Positions 8,310 to 16,100 of a DNA stretch of 46,717 nucleotides are shown piece by piece. The notes beneath the pieces are model-generated. The model was not told the origin of the DNA and did not search any database. It was given only the letters and a program-made list of their open reading frames with translations. The stretch comes from CAYNGH01 sp964396845 (lineage in GTDB: Bacteria > Vulcanimicrobiota > JAJTBE01 > CAYNGH01), in NCBI GenBank assembly GCA_964396845.1, contig CAYNGH010000007.1, positions 1-46,717 of the forward strand, read 5' to 3'. Numbering within the stretch: position 1 is the stretch's first letter; the number at the start of each line of letters is the position of its first letter. The translations under genes were made by a program, and so were the position numbers.

Positions 8310-9394
8310 CGGGAAGCCTCCTTCCATCCAAGGTATCTCTCATACTCCCGCAACTGATCCTTGAGAAGCTGAGGCATCTGACGGAACTGATGCCGGAATA
8401 CATCCTCGGGCTCATAGACACCCCGGGAGAGGGCCTGTTCAAAGGTTTCGTCAATTTGGCTCTTGTAAAGCTCAATGGTGGCCTCATCTTCTTTCTCATC
8501 CCAGAGGCCCCTGCCCATAAGATGCTTTTTCATTCGAAGGATGGGATCTCTGATTTTCCACTCCTCTTCTTCCTCCGGGGTTCGGTATCGGGAGGGATCA
8601 TCCGAGGTAGTATGAGCGCCCATCCGGTATGTTACCGCCTCAATCAGAACCGGCCCTTTGCCTTCCCGGGCATGAGAGGCGGCGGAGTGGGTTGCGGCAT
8701 AAACCGCCAGCAAATCGTTCCCATCCACCTGGATCCCCGGCATGCCGTATGCAGAAGCTTTGCCTGCAATGGTGGGGGACGCGGTCTGCTCCCGTCGGGG
8801 CAGGGAGATGGCATACTGGTTGTTCTGGCAGAAGAACACCACCGGGGCTTTCCACACTCCGGCGAAGTTCATCCCTTCGTGGAAGTCCCCCTGGGATGTG
8901 GCCCCGTCACCGAAAAACACAAACACCACTCCGGGAGTTTCCCGGTATTGCAAGGCCCGGGCAATGCCTACACCATGGAGCACCTGGGATGCTATGGGCA
9001 CCGATATTGGAAGAACTCTATGAGCGTTCTGATAGACGCATCCATCTTCAACCCCCATCCAGTAAAGGAACACTTCCTCCAGGCGAACTCCTTTCTGGAG
9101 CCAGGCCCCTAACTCCCGGTATGCAGGCACCAGCCAGTCTTCTTCCTCCATGGCCATGCCTGCGCCGACACCAGAGGCTTCCTGTCCCAGGTTGGGAGCA
9201 TAGAGGGACAGCCGTCCCTGACGCTGATAAGAAAATGCCTTCAGGTCCGCAGTCCTGACAAACAGCATCAGCTTGTAGGCTTCCACCAGTTTTTCATCGG
9301 ACAGATCGGGCATGCTGTCCTGGTCAATTATACCGCCTTCGCCGTCAATAATCCGCAGAATATCATCACCGGTATTTTCAATCTCCTGGCTCAC
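8306..9394 (-). CDS. 2-oxo acid dehydrogenase E1 alpha, complex A
   Basis: 362 residues. GTG start at 9394 with GAGGTG 5 bases upstream, 13 bases after the stop of the preceding E3 gene. Thiamine diphosphate/Mg motif from FFGDGATSQGDFHEG to QNNQYAIS, and the regulatory-loop-like TTSDDPSRYRT. RQGRLSLYAPNLGQEA near residues 58-73 is typical of Bacillus-type PdhA and branched-chain E1alpha. It forms the E1 heterotetramer with the next gene (ATGA overlap). Pyruvate, branched-chain 2-oxo acids or both are possible substrates; motif reading alone does not decide. Confidence 0.93.
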   Translation of the reverse strand: MSQEIENTGDDILRIIDGEGGIIDQDSMPDLSDEKLVEAYKLMLFVRTADLKAFSYQRQGRLSLYAPNLGQEASGVGAGMAMEEEDWLVPAYRELGAWLQKGVRLEEVFLYWMGVEDGCVYQNAHRVLPISVPIASQVLHGVGIARALQYRETPGVVFVFFGDGATSQGDFHEGMNFAGVWKAPVVFFCQNNQYAISLPRREQTASPTIAGKASAYGMPGIQVDGNDLLAVYAATHSAASHAREGKGPVLIEAVTYRMGAHTTSDDPSRYRTPEEEEEWKIRDPILRMKKHLMGRGLWDEKEDEATIELYKSQIDETFEQALSRGVYEPEDVFRHQFRQMPQLLKDQLREYERYLGWKEASR

Positions 9395-9407
9395 TTGTTC
9401 ACCTCAA

Positions 9408-10799
9408 TCAAATATGAATAGCCCAGCCTTCAACAGCTCTGGCCGCCTCCATCACCGCCTCACTGAGGGTGGGATGGGCATGAATCATGGTGGCGATGTC
9501 TTCCGGGAGAAGCTCCGAACTGCGGGCCAGAAGGATTTCATGAATCAGCTCCGTAGCCTCGGCCCCCACCACGTGTCCTCCCAGGATCTCATGGGTGTCG
9601 GGGTCGAAAAGAATTTTCACCATTCCGTCAGGCTCCTCCACTGCGACGGCTTTCCCTGCGCCCCGGTATGGGAAAGTAGCCTTGCCGTATTTTATCCCTT
9701 TATCCTTTGCCGTTTCTTCGTTCAGGCCGAAACTGCCCACCTGGGGTTCACAGTAAACCGCCCCGGGAATCGCCATGGGATCCGGTCTTGGGGGTGGATT
9801 ATGCCCTGCCATATGCTCTACGGCGATTTCTCCTTCCTTGGATGCCACATGTGCCAGAAGGGGAGTGGCCACCACATCGCCGATGGCATAGATTGAAGGG
9901 ACTGATGTCCTGCCATAATCTCCCACGGGGATGAAGCCTTTCTCGGCAGTGATCCCCGCCTTGTCAAGGCCGATATCTTCGGTGTTGGGAGTTCTTCCCA
10001 CCGCCACAAGGATCATCTCGCCTTTCAAGGTTTCTTTCTCTTCGCCTTTTTGAACCTCCACCGACAAAAGACCTTCTTCCCGGCTCATAGAGAGGGCTTT
10101 TGTGCCTGTGTGGATCTTAATCTTCCTTTTTTTGAAGGCCCTCTCCACCACCGATGCGATTTCCCGATCCTCTGTGGGCAGGATCCCGGGAAGCATCTCC
10201 ACTACCGTCACGTCAACCCCGAATGTGTTGAAAATATGAGCAAATTCCATCCCCACTGCACCGCTTCCCAGGATTATCATCGATTCAGGGAGCTTCTTCA
10301 GGGACAAAGCCCCGGTGGAGGACAAAACCTGCTCTTCATCGGTTTTAAAGCCGGGAATCTCAGCGGGCCGGGCCCCCGTAGCGATGATGATGAATTTCGC
10401 ACTGTATGTCTTATCCCCATCCACCCTGACCCGATGTGGATCTTCAATTCTGCCGTTGCCGGTTATGTAATGGATGCTGTTCTTTTTCAGGAGGAACTGG
10501 ACTCCCCGGGACAGGGTTTCCGCAGCCTTGCGGGATTTCTTGTAAACCTTGCCGTAATCGAAGCCCGACAGATCCACCTTGACACCCATAGATTCCAGAT
10601 CCTTTATGCGGGAATAAATCCCCCCCTGGCTGATGAGGGCCTTGGAAGGGATGCATCCCCAGTTGAGGCATACTCCTCCGGGCTTGTCCCGTTCCACCAC
10701 TGCTGTCTTCAGACCCAACTGGCCTGCCCGGATGGCTGCAACATAACCCCCAGGCCCTGCGCCGATTATAAGAACATCAAAATCATAACTGTTGGACAT
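9408..10799 (-). CDS. lpdA: Dihydrolipoyl dehydrogenase (E3), complex B
   Basis: 463 residues from the ATG at 10799 (AAGGAG 5 bases upstream). All hallmarks are intact: FAD motif GAGPGGYVAAIRAGQ, redox motif GGVCLNWGCIPSKAL, NAD motif LGSGAVGMEFA, VAVGRTPNT, YAIGDV and the C-terminal HAHPTLSEA. It reoxidises the dihydrolipoyl groups of E2 and makes NADH. It comes after E2 of complex B and directly before E1alpha of complex A, so it could supply E3 to both complexes, unlike the degenerate paralogue at 4605-5954. Confidence 0.95.
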   Translation of the reverse strand: MSNSYDFDVLIIGAGPGGYVAAIRAGQLGLKTAVVERDKPGGVCLNWGCIPSKALISQGGIYSRIKDLESMGVKVDLSGFDYGKVYKKSRKAAETLSRGVQFLLKKNSIHYITGNGRIEDPHRVRVDGDKTYSAKFIIIATGARPAEIPGFKTDEEQVLSSTGALSLKKLPESMIILGSGAVGMEFAHIFNTFGVDVTVVEMLPGILPTEDREIASVVERAFKKRKIKIHTGTKALSMSREEGLLSVEVQKGEEKETLKGEMILVAVGRTPNTEDIGLDKAGITAEKGFIPVGDYGRTSVPSIYAIGDVVATPLLAHVASKEGEIAVEHMAGHNPPPRPDPMAIPGAVYCEPQVGSFGLNEETAKDKGIKYGKATFPYRGAGKAVAVEEPDGMVKILFDPDTHEILGGHVVGAEATELIHEILLARSSELLPEDIATMIHAHPTLSEAVMEAARAVEGWAIHI

Positions 10800-10872
10800 A
10801 TATTCTCCTTTTTGGGCTGTATTTATTTCGTTGATGCACTTTGTCCCGATTGCGTCAAACTTATGCCAGTCC

Positions 10873-12135
10873 TTAATATATCCCCTGAACAGGGTCTTCC
10901 AGAAGGGATTTGAGATCCCCCAGGAACATGGCTCCCCGGGCACCGTCAATCACCCGGTGATCACAGGAGAGAGTCAAGCGCATCATCGGAACCACCAGGA
11001 TTTCATCTTCCTCCTCACAGGAGCATCCCCCGCCGTTGTCATTGTCAAAAACCGGCTGGTTGGTGATGGCCCCCACCGCCAGTATCGCCGATGCGGGAGG
11101 ATTGATGATGGCAGTGAATTCGTCAATGCCGTAGCTTCCCAGGTTGCTGATGGTGAAAGTGGCCTTGGTGTATTCCTCGGGCCGGAGCTTTCCCTTCCTG
11201 GCCCGATCCACCAGATCCCTCAATTCACTGTCAATCTCCAGAACTCCCTTGCGGGCGCAGTTTCGCACCACAGGAGTTATCAGGCCGTCTTCCTTTGCCA
11301 CCGCAAGACCGATATCTGCAGTGGGATGAAAGGTTATGGTGTCCCCGTTCCAAGTGCTGTTCACAATGGGATGACGCTCCAGGGCGATGCCCGAAAGCTT
11401 CATCAGGAAGGCATTCAAAGAAACCTTTTCCTCCCGATGCAGATTCAGGTTGTGCCGGGCCTCCAACAGGCGATCCATATTCACAGAAAGCTTCAGATAA
11501 TAATGGGGAGCGGTAAACATAGACCGGCTCAGGCGTTCCGCCGACACCTTCTGAATCTTTGAAACCTTTACAGTCCGGCCAGCAGGGGACAATTCCGCCT
11601 GTTTGGAAGCCTCAATCCCGGCATCAGCATCAGCATCGGCAACTGCTTCAACATCCCTTTGGATGATCCGTCCCCCGGGGCCAGTGCCGGAAATCCCGGA
11701 TATGTCAACTCCCATCTGCCGGGCAATGCGACGGGCCAGAGGCGATGCCTTCACCCGGTCATCACCGTCATCCTCCCTTTTCACCGCTGTTTCTGTTGGA
11801 GAATCCTCCGATGAACCCGCTGATTCTGCCGGTTCATCCCTCACCGGTGATGACTGGGCCTGGGGGGTTTCCCGCAAAATATCTTCAATGTTTTCCCCAG
11901 CCTCACCGATTACGGCAATGGGGGATCCCACCGCCACATCAGCCCCTGCCTGGGCCAGAATCTTCAGCAGGGTCCCTTCCTGTATGGCCTCGTAGTCCAT
12001 CACCGCCTTGTCGGTTTCCACCTCTAAGACCACATCGCCGGACTTAATCGCGTCCCCTTCTTTTTTTGCCCACCGGGCTATGGTGCCTGTCTCCATGGTG
12101 GGGGACAGGGCCAGCATCAGCATCTTTTCCGCCAT
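10873..12135 (-). CDS. pdhC: Dihydrolipoamide acetyltransferase (E2), complex B
   Basis: 420 residues. N-terminal lipoyl domain (lipoyl Lys43 in EVETDKAVM), an acidic Ser/Asp linker, a binding domain (ASPLARRIARQMGVDI, GTGPGGRIIQRDV), then the catalytic domain ending in SCDHRVIDGARGA (H393, D397). The domain pattern and the E1 partners fit pyruvate dehydrogenase. An unusual insert rich in Gly, Cys and Glu (NDNGGGCSCEEEDE, about residues 363-376) sits shortly before the catalytic His. Start and the E1beta stop share one base (TGATG), with GGGAGG upstream, so translation is probably coupled. Confidence 0.95.
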   Translation of the reverse strand: MAEKMLMLALSPTMETGTIARWAKKEGDAIKSGDVVLEVETDKAVMDYEAIQEGTLLKILAQAGADVAVGSPIAVIGEAGENIEDILRETPQAQSSPVRDEPAESAGSSEDSPTETAVKREDDGDDRVKASPLARRIARQMGVDISGISGTGPGGRIIQRDVEAVADADADAGIEASKQAELSPAGRTVKVSKIQKVSAERLSRSMFTAPHYYLKLSVNMDRLLEARHNLNLHREEKVSLNAFLMKLSGIALERHPIVNSTWNGDTITFHPTADIGLAVAKEDGLITPVVRNCARKGVLEIDSELRDLVDRARKGKLRPEEYTKATFTISNLGSYGIDEFTAIINPPASAILAVGAITNQPVFDNDNGGGCSCEEEDEILVVPMMRLTLSCDHRVIDGARGAMFLGDLKSLLEDPVQGIY

Positions 12136-13133
12136 CAGAATCCTCCCTCCCCTGTATCGGCATATGCAACTTTTTTTACCGCCCTGATGATTTTCTCCTC
12201 CGAGGGCTGAGCCGCTAACTCAAGGCGGTGATTGTACGGCATTGGAACATCCTCGCAGGTGACCACCTCTACCGGGGCATCAAGGTAATCGAAGCAGTTC
12301 TTCGAAATCATCCATCCCAGGTGAGTCCCCACACTGGCAAAGGGCCAGGCCTCATCCACCACCACACAGCGGTTGGTTTTTCTCACGGACCGGTAAATCA
12401 GCTCTTCATCCAGAGGCTTGACGGTGCGAAGATCCACCACCTCCGGGTCAAAACCTTCCCGGGCAAGTTTTTCTGCAACCTCAAGGATCATCTTTACAGG
12501 CTTTCCAAACCCCACAATGGTGACTCCGGAGCCTTCTCTTTTAACATCCCCCTGTCCGATGGGGATCAGGTATTCCTCCGGGGGGACCTCCCCCTTCCAG
12601 CCGTAGGCCATTTCCGCTTCCAGAAAAACCACCGGATTGTCGTCCCGGATGGCGGACTTCAGCAAGCCCTTGGCATCATAAGGAGTGGAGGGAGAAACAA
12701 CAATCAGCCCCGGCACATGGGCAAAGATGGACTGGAGAGCCTGGGAATGCTGGGAGCTGAGGTATTCCGCAGGGCCGTTGGGGCCCCGGAAAACAATGGG
12801 GCAGGTCAGCTGACCTCCCGACATGTGGCGATATTTGGCGGCATTGTTTATCACCTGATCCAGGGCCTGAATGGAAAAATTGAAGGTCATCCACTCAACA
12901 ACGGGACGAAGCCCCGCCAGGGCGGCCCCGATGGCAGTGCCGGTGAAGCCCCCTTCGGTTATGGGAGTATCAATTACCCGCCGGTCGCCGTATTTATCCC
13001 ATAATCCCTGGCTCACCTTGTATGCTCCCTGGTAGCGGGCCACTTCTTCCCCCATCAGAAACACCCGTTCATCCCGGGCCATTTCTTCATCCAGGGCCTG
13101 ATTCAATGCCTCTCGAAAAGTTATCAACGCCAT
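12135..13133 (-). CDS. pdhB: Pyruvate dehydrogenase E1 beta, complex B
   Basis: 332 residues from the ATG at 13133, which has AGGAGG 6 bases upstream; the frame stays open further upstream but overlaps E1alpha. Motifs: FLMGEEVARYQGAYKVSQGL, DTPITEGGFTG, EWMTFNFSIQALDQVINNAA, IVFRGPNGPAEYLSSQHSQ, VDLRTVKPLD. The MTFNF and FRGPNG motifs are characteristic of the pyruvate dehydrogenase type. It pairs with the E1alpha gene 10 bases upstream to form the thiamine-dependent E1. Confidence 0.94.
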   Translation of the reverse strand: MALITFREALNQALDEEMARDERVFLMGEEVARYQGAYKVSQGLWDKYGDRRVIDTPITEGGFTGTAIGAALAGLRPVVEWMTFNFSIQALDQVINNAAKYRHMSGGQLTCPIVFRGPNGPAEYLSSQHSQALQSIFAHVPGLIVVSPSTPYDAKGLLKSAIRDDNPVVFLEAEMAYGWKGEVPPEEYLIPIGQGDVKREGSGVTIVGFGKPVKMILEVAEKLAREGFDPEVVDLRTVKPLDEELIYRSVRKTNRCVVVDEAWPFASVGTHLGWMISKNCFDYLDAPVEVVTCEDVPMPYNHRLELAAQPSEEKIIRAVKKVAYADTGEGGF

Positions 13134-13143
13134 TTTTTCCTCC

Positions 13144-14127
13144 TTAAACCCAAAGGTCCTCATACAAAGTTTCCAGGGGGGGCTGGGGACTTTTTTCTGC
13201 AAAATCAACCGCCTCGGCAACCAGAGCCTTTGCCTGGCCATCCATATCCTCATACTCATCCCCGGTGAGCAGGCCCTTGTTAGTCATTGCTTCCTTCAGC
13301 AGGATTATGGGGTCCTGATTCCGGTATCCCTCTAACTCCTCCCTGGTGCGGTAACGGGCGGGGTCGCTGGCGGAATGTCCCTTATAGCGATAAGTTCTGG
13401 CCTCAATGAGAGATGGGATCTTCTCTGTCCGGGCACGATGAACCGCAGTGAATACTTCCTCATAAACCGAAAGAACATCCATTCCGTCCACCCAGGATCC
13501 GGGGATGTCGTATGATTCCCCCATCCGATAAAGATCCGTCAAGGATGAAACCCGCCGGAAGTCTGTCCCCATGCCGTATTGATTGTTCTCGCAGATGTAT
13601 ATCACCGGCAGGTTCCATATGCGGGCCAGGTTGAGGCTTTCATGGAAGGCTCCCTGATGGATGGCCCCGTCGCCGAAGTAACAGAGAACCACGCCGTCTT
13701 CCTCCATGTATTTTATCTTCAGGGCATATCCCGTGGCCAGGGGAATCTGCGCGCCCACAATGCCGTTCCCCCCGATCATATGATTCTTCACATCAAAGAA
13801 ATGCATAGACCCGCCTTTGCCCCGGGAACAGCCGTCAATCCTGCCGTAAAGCTCCGCCATGCCAGGGCCGGGGGCCATCCCGCAGGCAAGGGCATGGCCA
13901 TGATCCCGGTATCCCGTAAGGACATAATCCCGCTTCAGATCCAGAGCCGAGATGGAACCTACAGCAACGGCCTCCTGACCGATATATAGATGCAGAAAAC
14001 CGCCAATCTTCTGAAGACCGTAGGCCTGGGCTGCCCGTTCTTCAAAGCGACGGATGAGAAGCATCTCCTTTAGGATTTTCTGAAGAAAGTCCCCTTTATA
14101 ATCTTTCAGATCGATTTCCCTGGCCAT
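13144..14127 (-). CDS. pdhA: Pyruvate dehydrogenase E1 alpha, complex B
   Basis: 327 residues, ATG with AGGAGG 5 bases upstream. Motifs of PDH E1alpha: GYRDHGHALACGM, RGKGGSMHFFDVKNHMIGGN, the thiamine/Mg motif from YFGDGAIHQGAFHES to CENNQYGMGT, and RYKGHSASDPARYRT. It decarboxylates pyruvate and reductively acetylates the E2 lipoyl arm with PdhB. First enzyme gene of the eight-gene dehydrogenase run, 9 bases after the PNPOx-fold gene. Confidence 0.95.
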   Translation of the reverse strand: MAREIDLKDYKGDFLQKILKEMLLIRRFEERAAQAYGLQKIGGFLHLYIGQEAVAVGSISALDLKRDYVLTGYRDHGHALACGMAPGPGMAELYGRIDGCSRGKGGSMHFFDVKNHMIGGNGIVGAQIPLATGYALKIKYMEEDGVVLCYFGDGAIHQGAFHESLNLARIWNLPVIYICENNQYGMGTDFRRVSSLTDLYRMGESYDIPGSWVDGMDVLSVYEEVFTAVHRARTEKIPSLIEARTYRYKGHSASDPARYRTREELEGYRNQDPIILLKEAMTNKGLLTGDEYEDMDGQAKALVAEAVDFAEKSPQPPLETLYEDLWV

Positions 14128-14136
14128 TGAATCCTC

Positions 14137-14577
14137 CTAAATAAACTTGATTGTTTCCCGAATCCCCTTCATAGGGCGGAAATATTCTCCCTCTTCGATG
14201 ACGGTTTCCAGCACTACAAAATCCGTTTCTTCCAGGTTCACCTTCCAGAAAACCGTCAGTCGCCGGGCCAGTTTTTCCATCACCTGACACTTTATGGAGG
14301 GATTGTCCAGAATGTTTACATAACCCCTGAGATTTACAACCTCGGTGAGGGAAGGATTCTGAATCATCCATTCCACATGGCATTTATCCTTGATATGGCA
14401 GATTTTTGTGCTTTCTGGAGCGGCAACAGAAAAAAGAACTCCTTCGTAGCCATCCAGAAAAGCCGGGGTCATCCAACGAAGAGTGGGCCTGCCTTCATCG
14501 TCCACACAGGCCATCACCCCGGCCCTGGCATCTTCCAGTATTTCTTCTGTCCGGTTCACCAGCTCGCAGCAATTCAT
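14137..14577 (-). CDS. PNPOx-fold (general stress protein 26-like) flavin-binding protein
   Basis: 147 residues from the ATG at 14577 with GGAGG 8 bases upstream. The order of strands (ARAGVMACVDDEGRPTLRWM, GVLFSVAAPESTKICHIKDK, CHVEWMIQNP, VVNLRGYVNILDN) matches the split-barrel pyridoxamine-phosphate-oxidase fold of the general stress protein 26 family, which usually binds FMN or related cofactors without being a true PdxH. It is the first gene of the tightly spaced minus-strand run, so a promoter should lie in 14578-14710, but I found no convincing boxes there. Its link to the dehydrogenase complexes is unknown. Confidence 0.75.
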   Translation of the reverse strand: MNCCELVNRTEEILEDARAGVMACVDDEGRPTLRWMTPAFLDGYEGVLFSVAAPESTKICHIKDKCHVEWMIQNPSLTEVVNLRGYVNILDNPSIKCQVMEKLARRLTVFWKVNLEETDFVVLETVIEEGEYFRPMKGIRETIKFI

Positions 14578-14710
14578 GTTTCCCGCCTCCTGTGAATTTG
14601 AATCGATTAATACTATTTTTAAATGGCATGGAAAATTTCCCTCCACAAATCCCCGATGCATTGTTCAACAAAAATGCAAAAAAAAAGTTCGTCGGGATTT
14701 TTTTTGAGAT

Positions 14711-15424
14711 TCAGGGCCTGAAATGATAGACCACATAATATATCATAAGGCTGATGCCGATACCCAGCAGAGCGCCCAGAGCCACTTCGAACCATTTGTG
14801 AAACTTTGCCTCCATCCGGGACTGAGCCACCAGCAGAGCCAGAAAAAAAGCCAGGGAAGTGGCAAACATATTTCTTGTCATCAGGAGTATCGCAGTGGAA
14901 ACCCCGAAGGCCACCGCGGCGTGACCGCTGACCAGCCCGCCCTGGAGAAACCTTCCCCTGCCGCCAAGGGCTTTGCCCAGCACAACTACCATTATGATGA
15001 GGGAAAATATGATGATGAACACATGAAGCCAGGAATCCCCAATCCGCTCAAGAACCATGCGGATTATGGGCTTTCGGAAGGCGGGAAAAATCACCAGGTA
15101 TGCCACCACCAGGGCGTTTATTGTGGCAATCAGCACCGAGCCTGCTGCGATGTCCTTGGCAACCCGGGCCTGGGGATGATGCGACAGGGACTGCATGTCC
15201 ACCATGGCTTCCATGGAGGTATTGAACATCTCCGCCACGATGACCAGGGTGATTGTGAAAAAGATCATTACAATCTCAGTTCCCGTCAGGGGGAGAATCA
15301 GGGAAACTAAAAGTACCGCAAGGGTTACAATAAAATGAATCTTGAGGTTTCGCTCGGTCTTGAAGGCATAGATTATGCCATCCACCGCGTGGTTGACACT
15401 GTCGGAAAATCCTTTGAGCTTCAT
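14711..15424 (-). CDS. Fused diacylglycerol/undecaprenol kinase and PAP2 phosphatase
   Basis: 237 residues in two membrane domains. Residues 1-115 are a DgkA-type kinase: AEMFNTSMEAMVDM and HHPQARVAKDIAAGSVLI hold the acidic and Lys-Asp active-site positions. Residues 125-237 are a PAP2-type phosphatase: K and R in KALGGRGRF, SGH in GGLVSGHAAVAFG, then SRMEAKFHKWFEVALGALLG. One protein thus carries a kinase and a phosphatase for lipid carriers, most likely undecaprenol/undecaprenyl phosphate in peptidoglycan precursor cycling. It is 54 bases downstream of ybeY, the usual neighbour of dgkA. Each half is about the normal length of the single-domain enzymes. Confidence 0.85.
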   Translation of the reverse strand: MKLKGFSDSVNHAVDGIIYAFKTERNLKIHFIVTLAVLLVSLILPLTGTEIVMIFFTITLVIVAEMFNTSMEAMVDMQSLSHHPQARVAKDIAAGSVLIATINALVVAYLVIFPAFRKPIIRMVLERIGDSWLHVFIIIFSLIIMVVVLGKALGGRGRFLQGGLVSGHAAVAFGVSTAILLMTRNMFATSLAFFLALLVAQSRMEAKFHKWFEVALGALLGIGISLMIYYVVYHFRP

Positions 15425-15478
15425 TCTTCCAACGCCTTCCCCGTGTTATGAACCGACCAGTGGGGCCGAATCACCAGG

Positions 15479-15958
15479 TCATGCTTCCCTTCCTGCAGGT
15501 TCCATATTTTCCAGGGCAGAAAGGATGCTCTTTTCCTCCTCCTGCATGAAGGACTGCTGATAAACATTGTCGTGATCGTATCCAAAAAGATGCAGTATGC
15601 CATGAATCAGCAGGAGGGAAAGCTCTCTTTTCAGGCTGTGTCCCCGTTCCGATGCCTGCCGGGATGCAGTGGGAATTGAAATAATCACATCCCCCAGCAG
15701 GGGAACAAAATCGCTGTCATCGGGCCGGGGTACTTCCTGGCCCTCGTCCATGGCAAAGGAGAGAACATCGGTTGGCCCGTCGATGTTTCGATACTGACTG
15801 TTAAGCCGGCTCATCTCCTCATCATCAACAAAGGTCACGCTCAGCTCCCCGGCGGGTTCCAGCTCTGCCACCCGAAAAATATCCTCAACAAGGCTTTCCA
15901 TGGATGCCACATTTAGGGGTTCTGCCTCCTGATTATTATTAATAAATACTTTGAACAT
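15479..15958 (-). CDS. ybeY: Endoribonuclease YbeY (rRNA maturation)
   Basis: 159 residues. The zinc site HGILHLFGYDHD gives H119, H123 and H129, and RNIDGPTDVLSFAM precedes it as usual. YbeY is a metal-dependent RNase that acts in 16S rRNA 3' processing and ribosome quality control. Its usual upstream neighbour phoH is absent; instead the start is 142 bases from the divergent hutH start. The kinase/phosphatase gene follows on the same strand. Confidence 0.95.
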   Translation of the reverse strand: MFKVFINNNQEAEPLNVASMESLVEDIFRVAELEPAGELSVTFVDDEEMSRLNSQYRNIDGPTDVLSFAMDEGQEVPRPDDSDFVPLLGDVIISIPTASRQASERGHSLKRELSLLLIHGILHLFGYDHDNVYQQSFMQEEEKSILSALENMEPAGREA

Positions 15959-16100
15959 ACCCTGCCCCTTTCTGAAGGGAATAACCTGCCGGTGAAAAAA
16001 ATAATCAAATATGATTCCGGTATCATCCCATGGTTTATACCGGCAGAGTATTTCATTTATTCCGTTGACCCGATTCTCCTTTAGAAAAGGTGGTAAAGTT

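Noticed and set aside
14600..14710. A/T stem near 14685-14702 as a terminator of the kinase/phosphatase gene
   Set aside because: The stem is almost purely A-T and would be too weak; not listed.
16011..16100. Upstream ATG start for hutH
   Set aside because: It would add 30 residues unlike the family and has no ribosome site; the TTG at 16101 has a good one.
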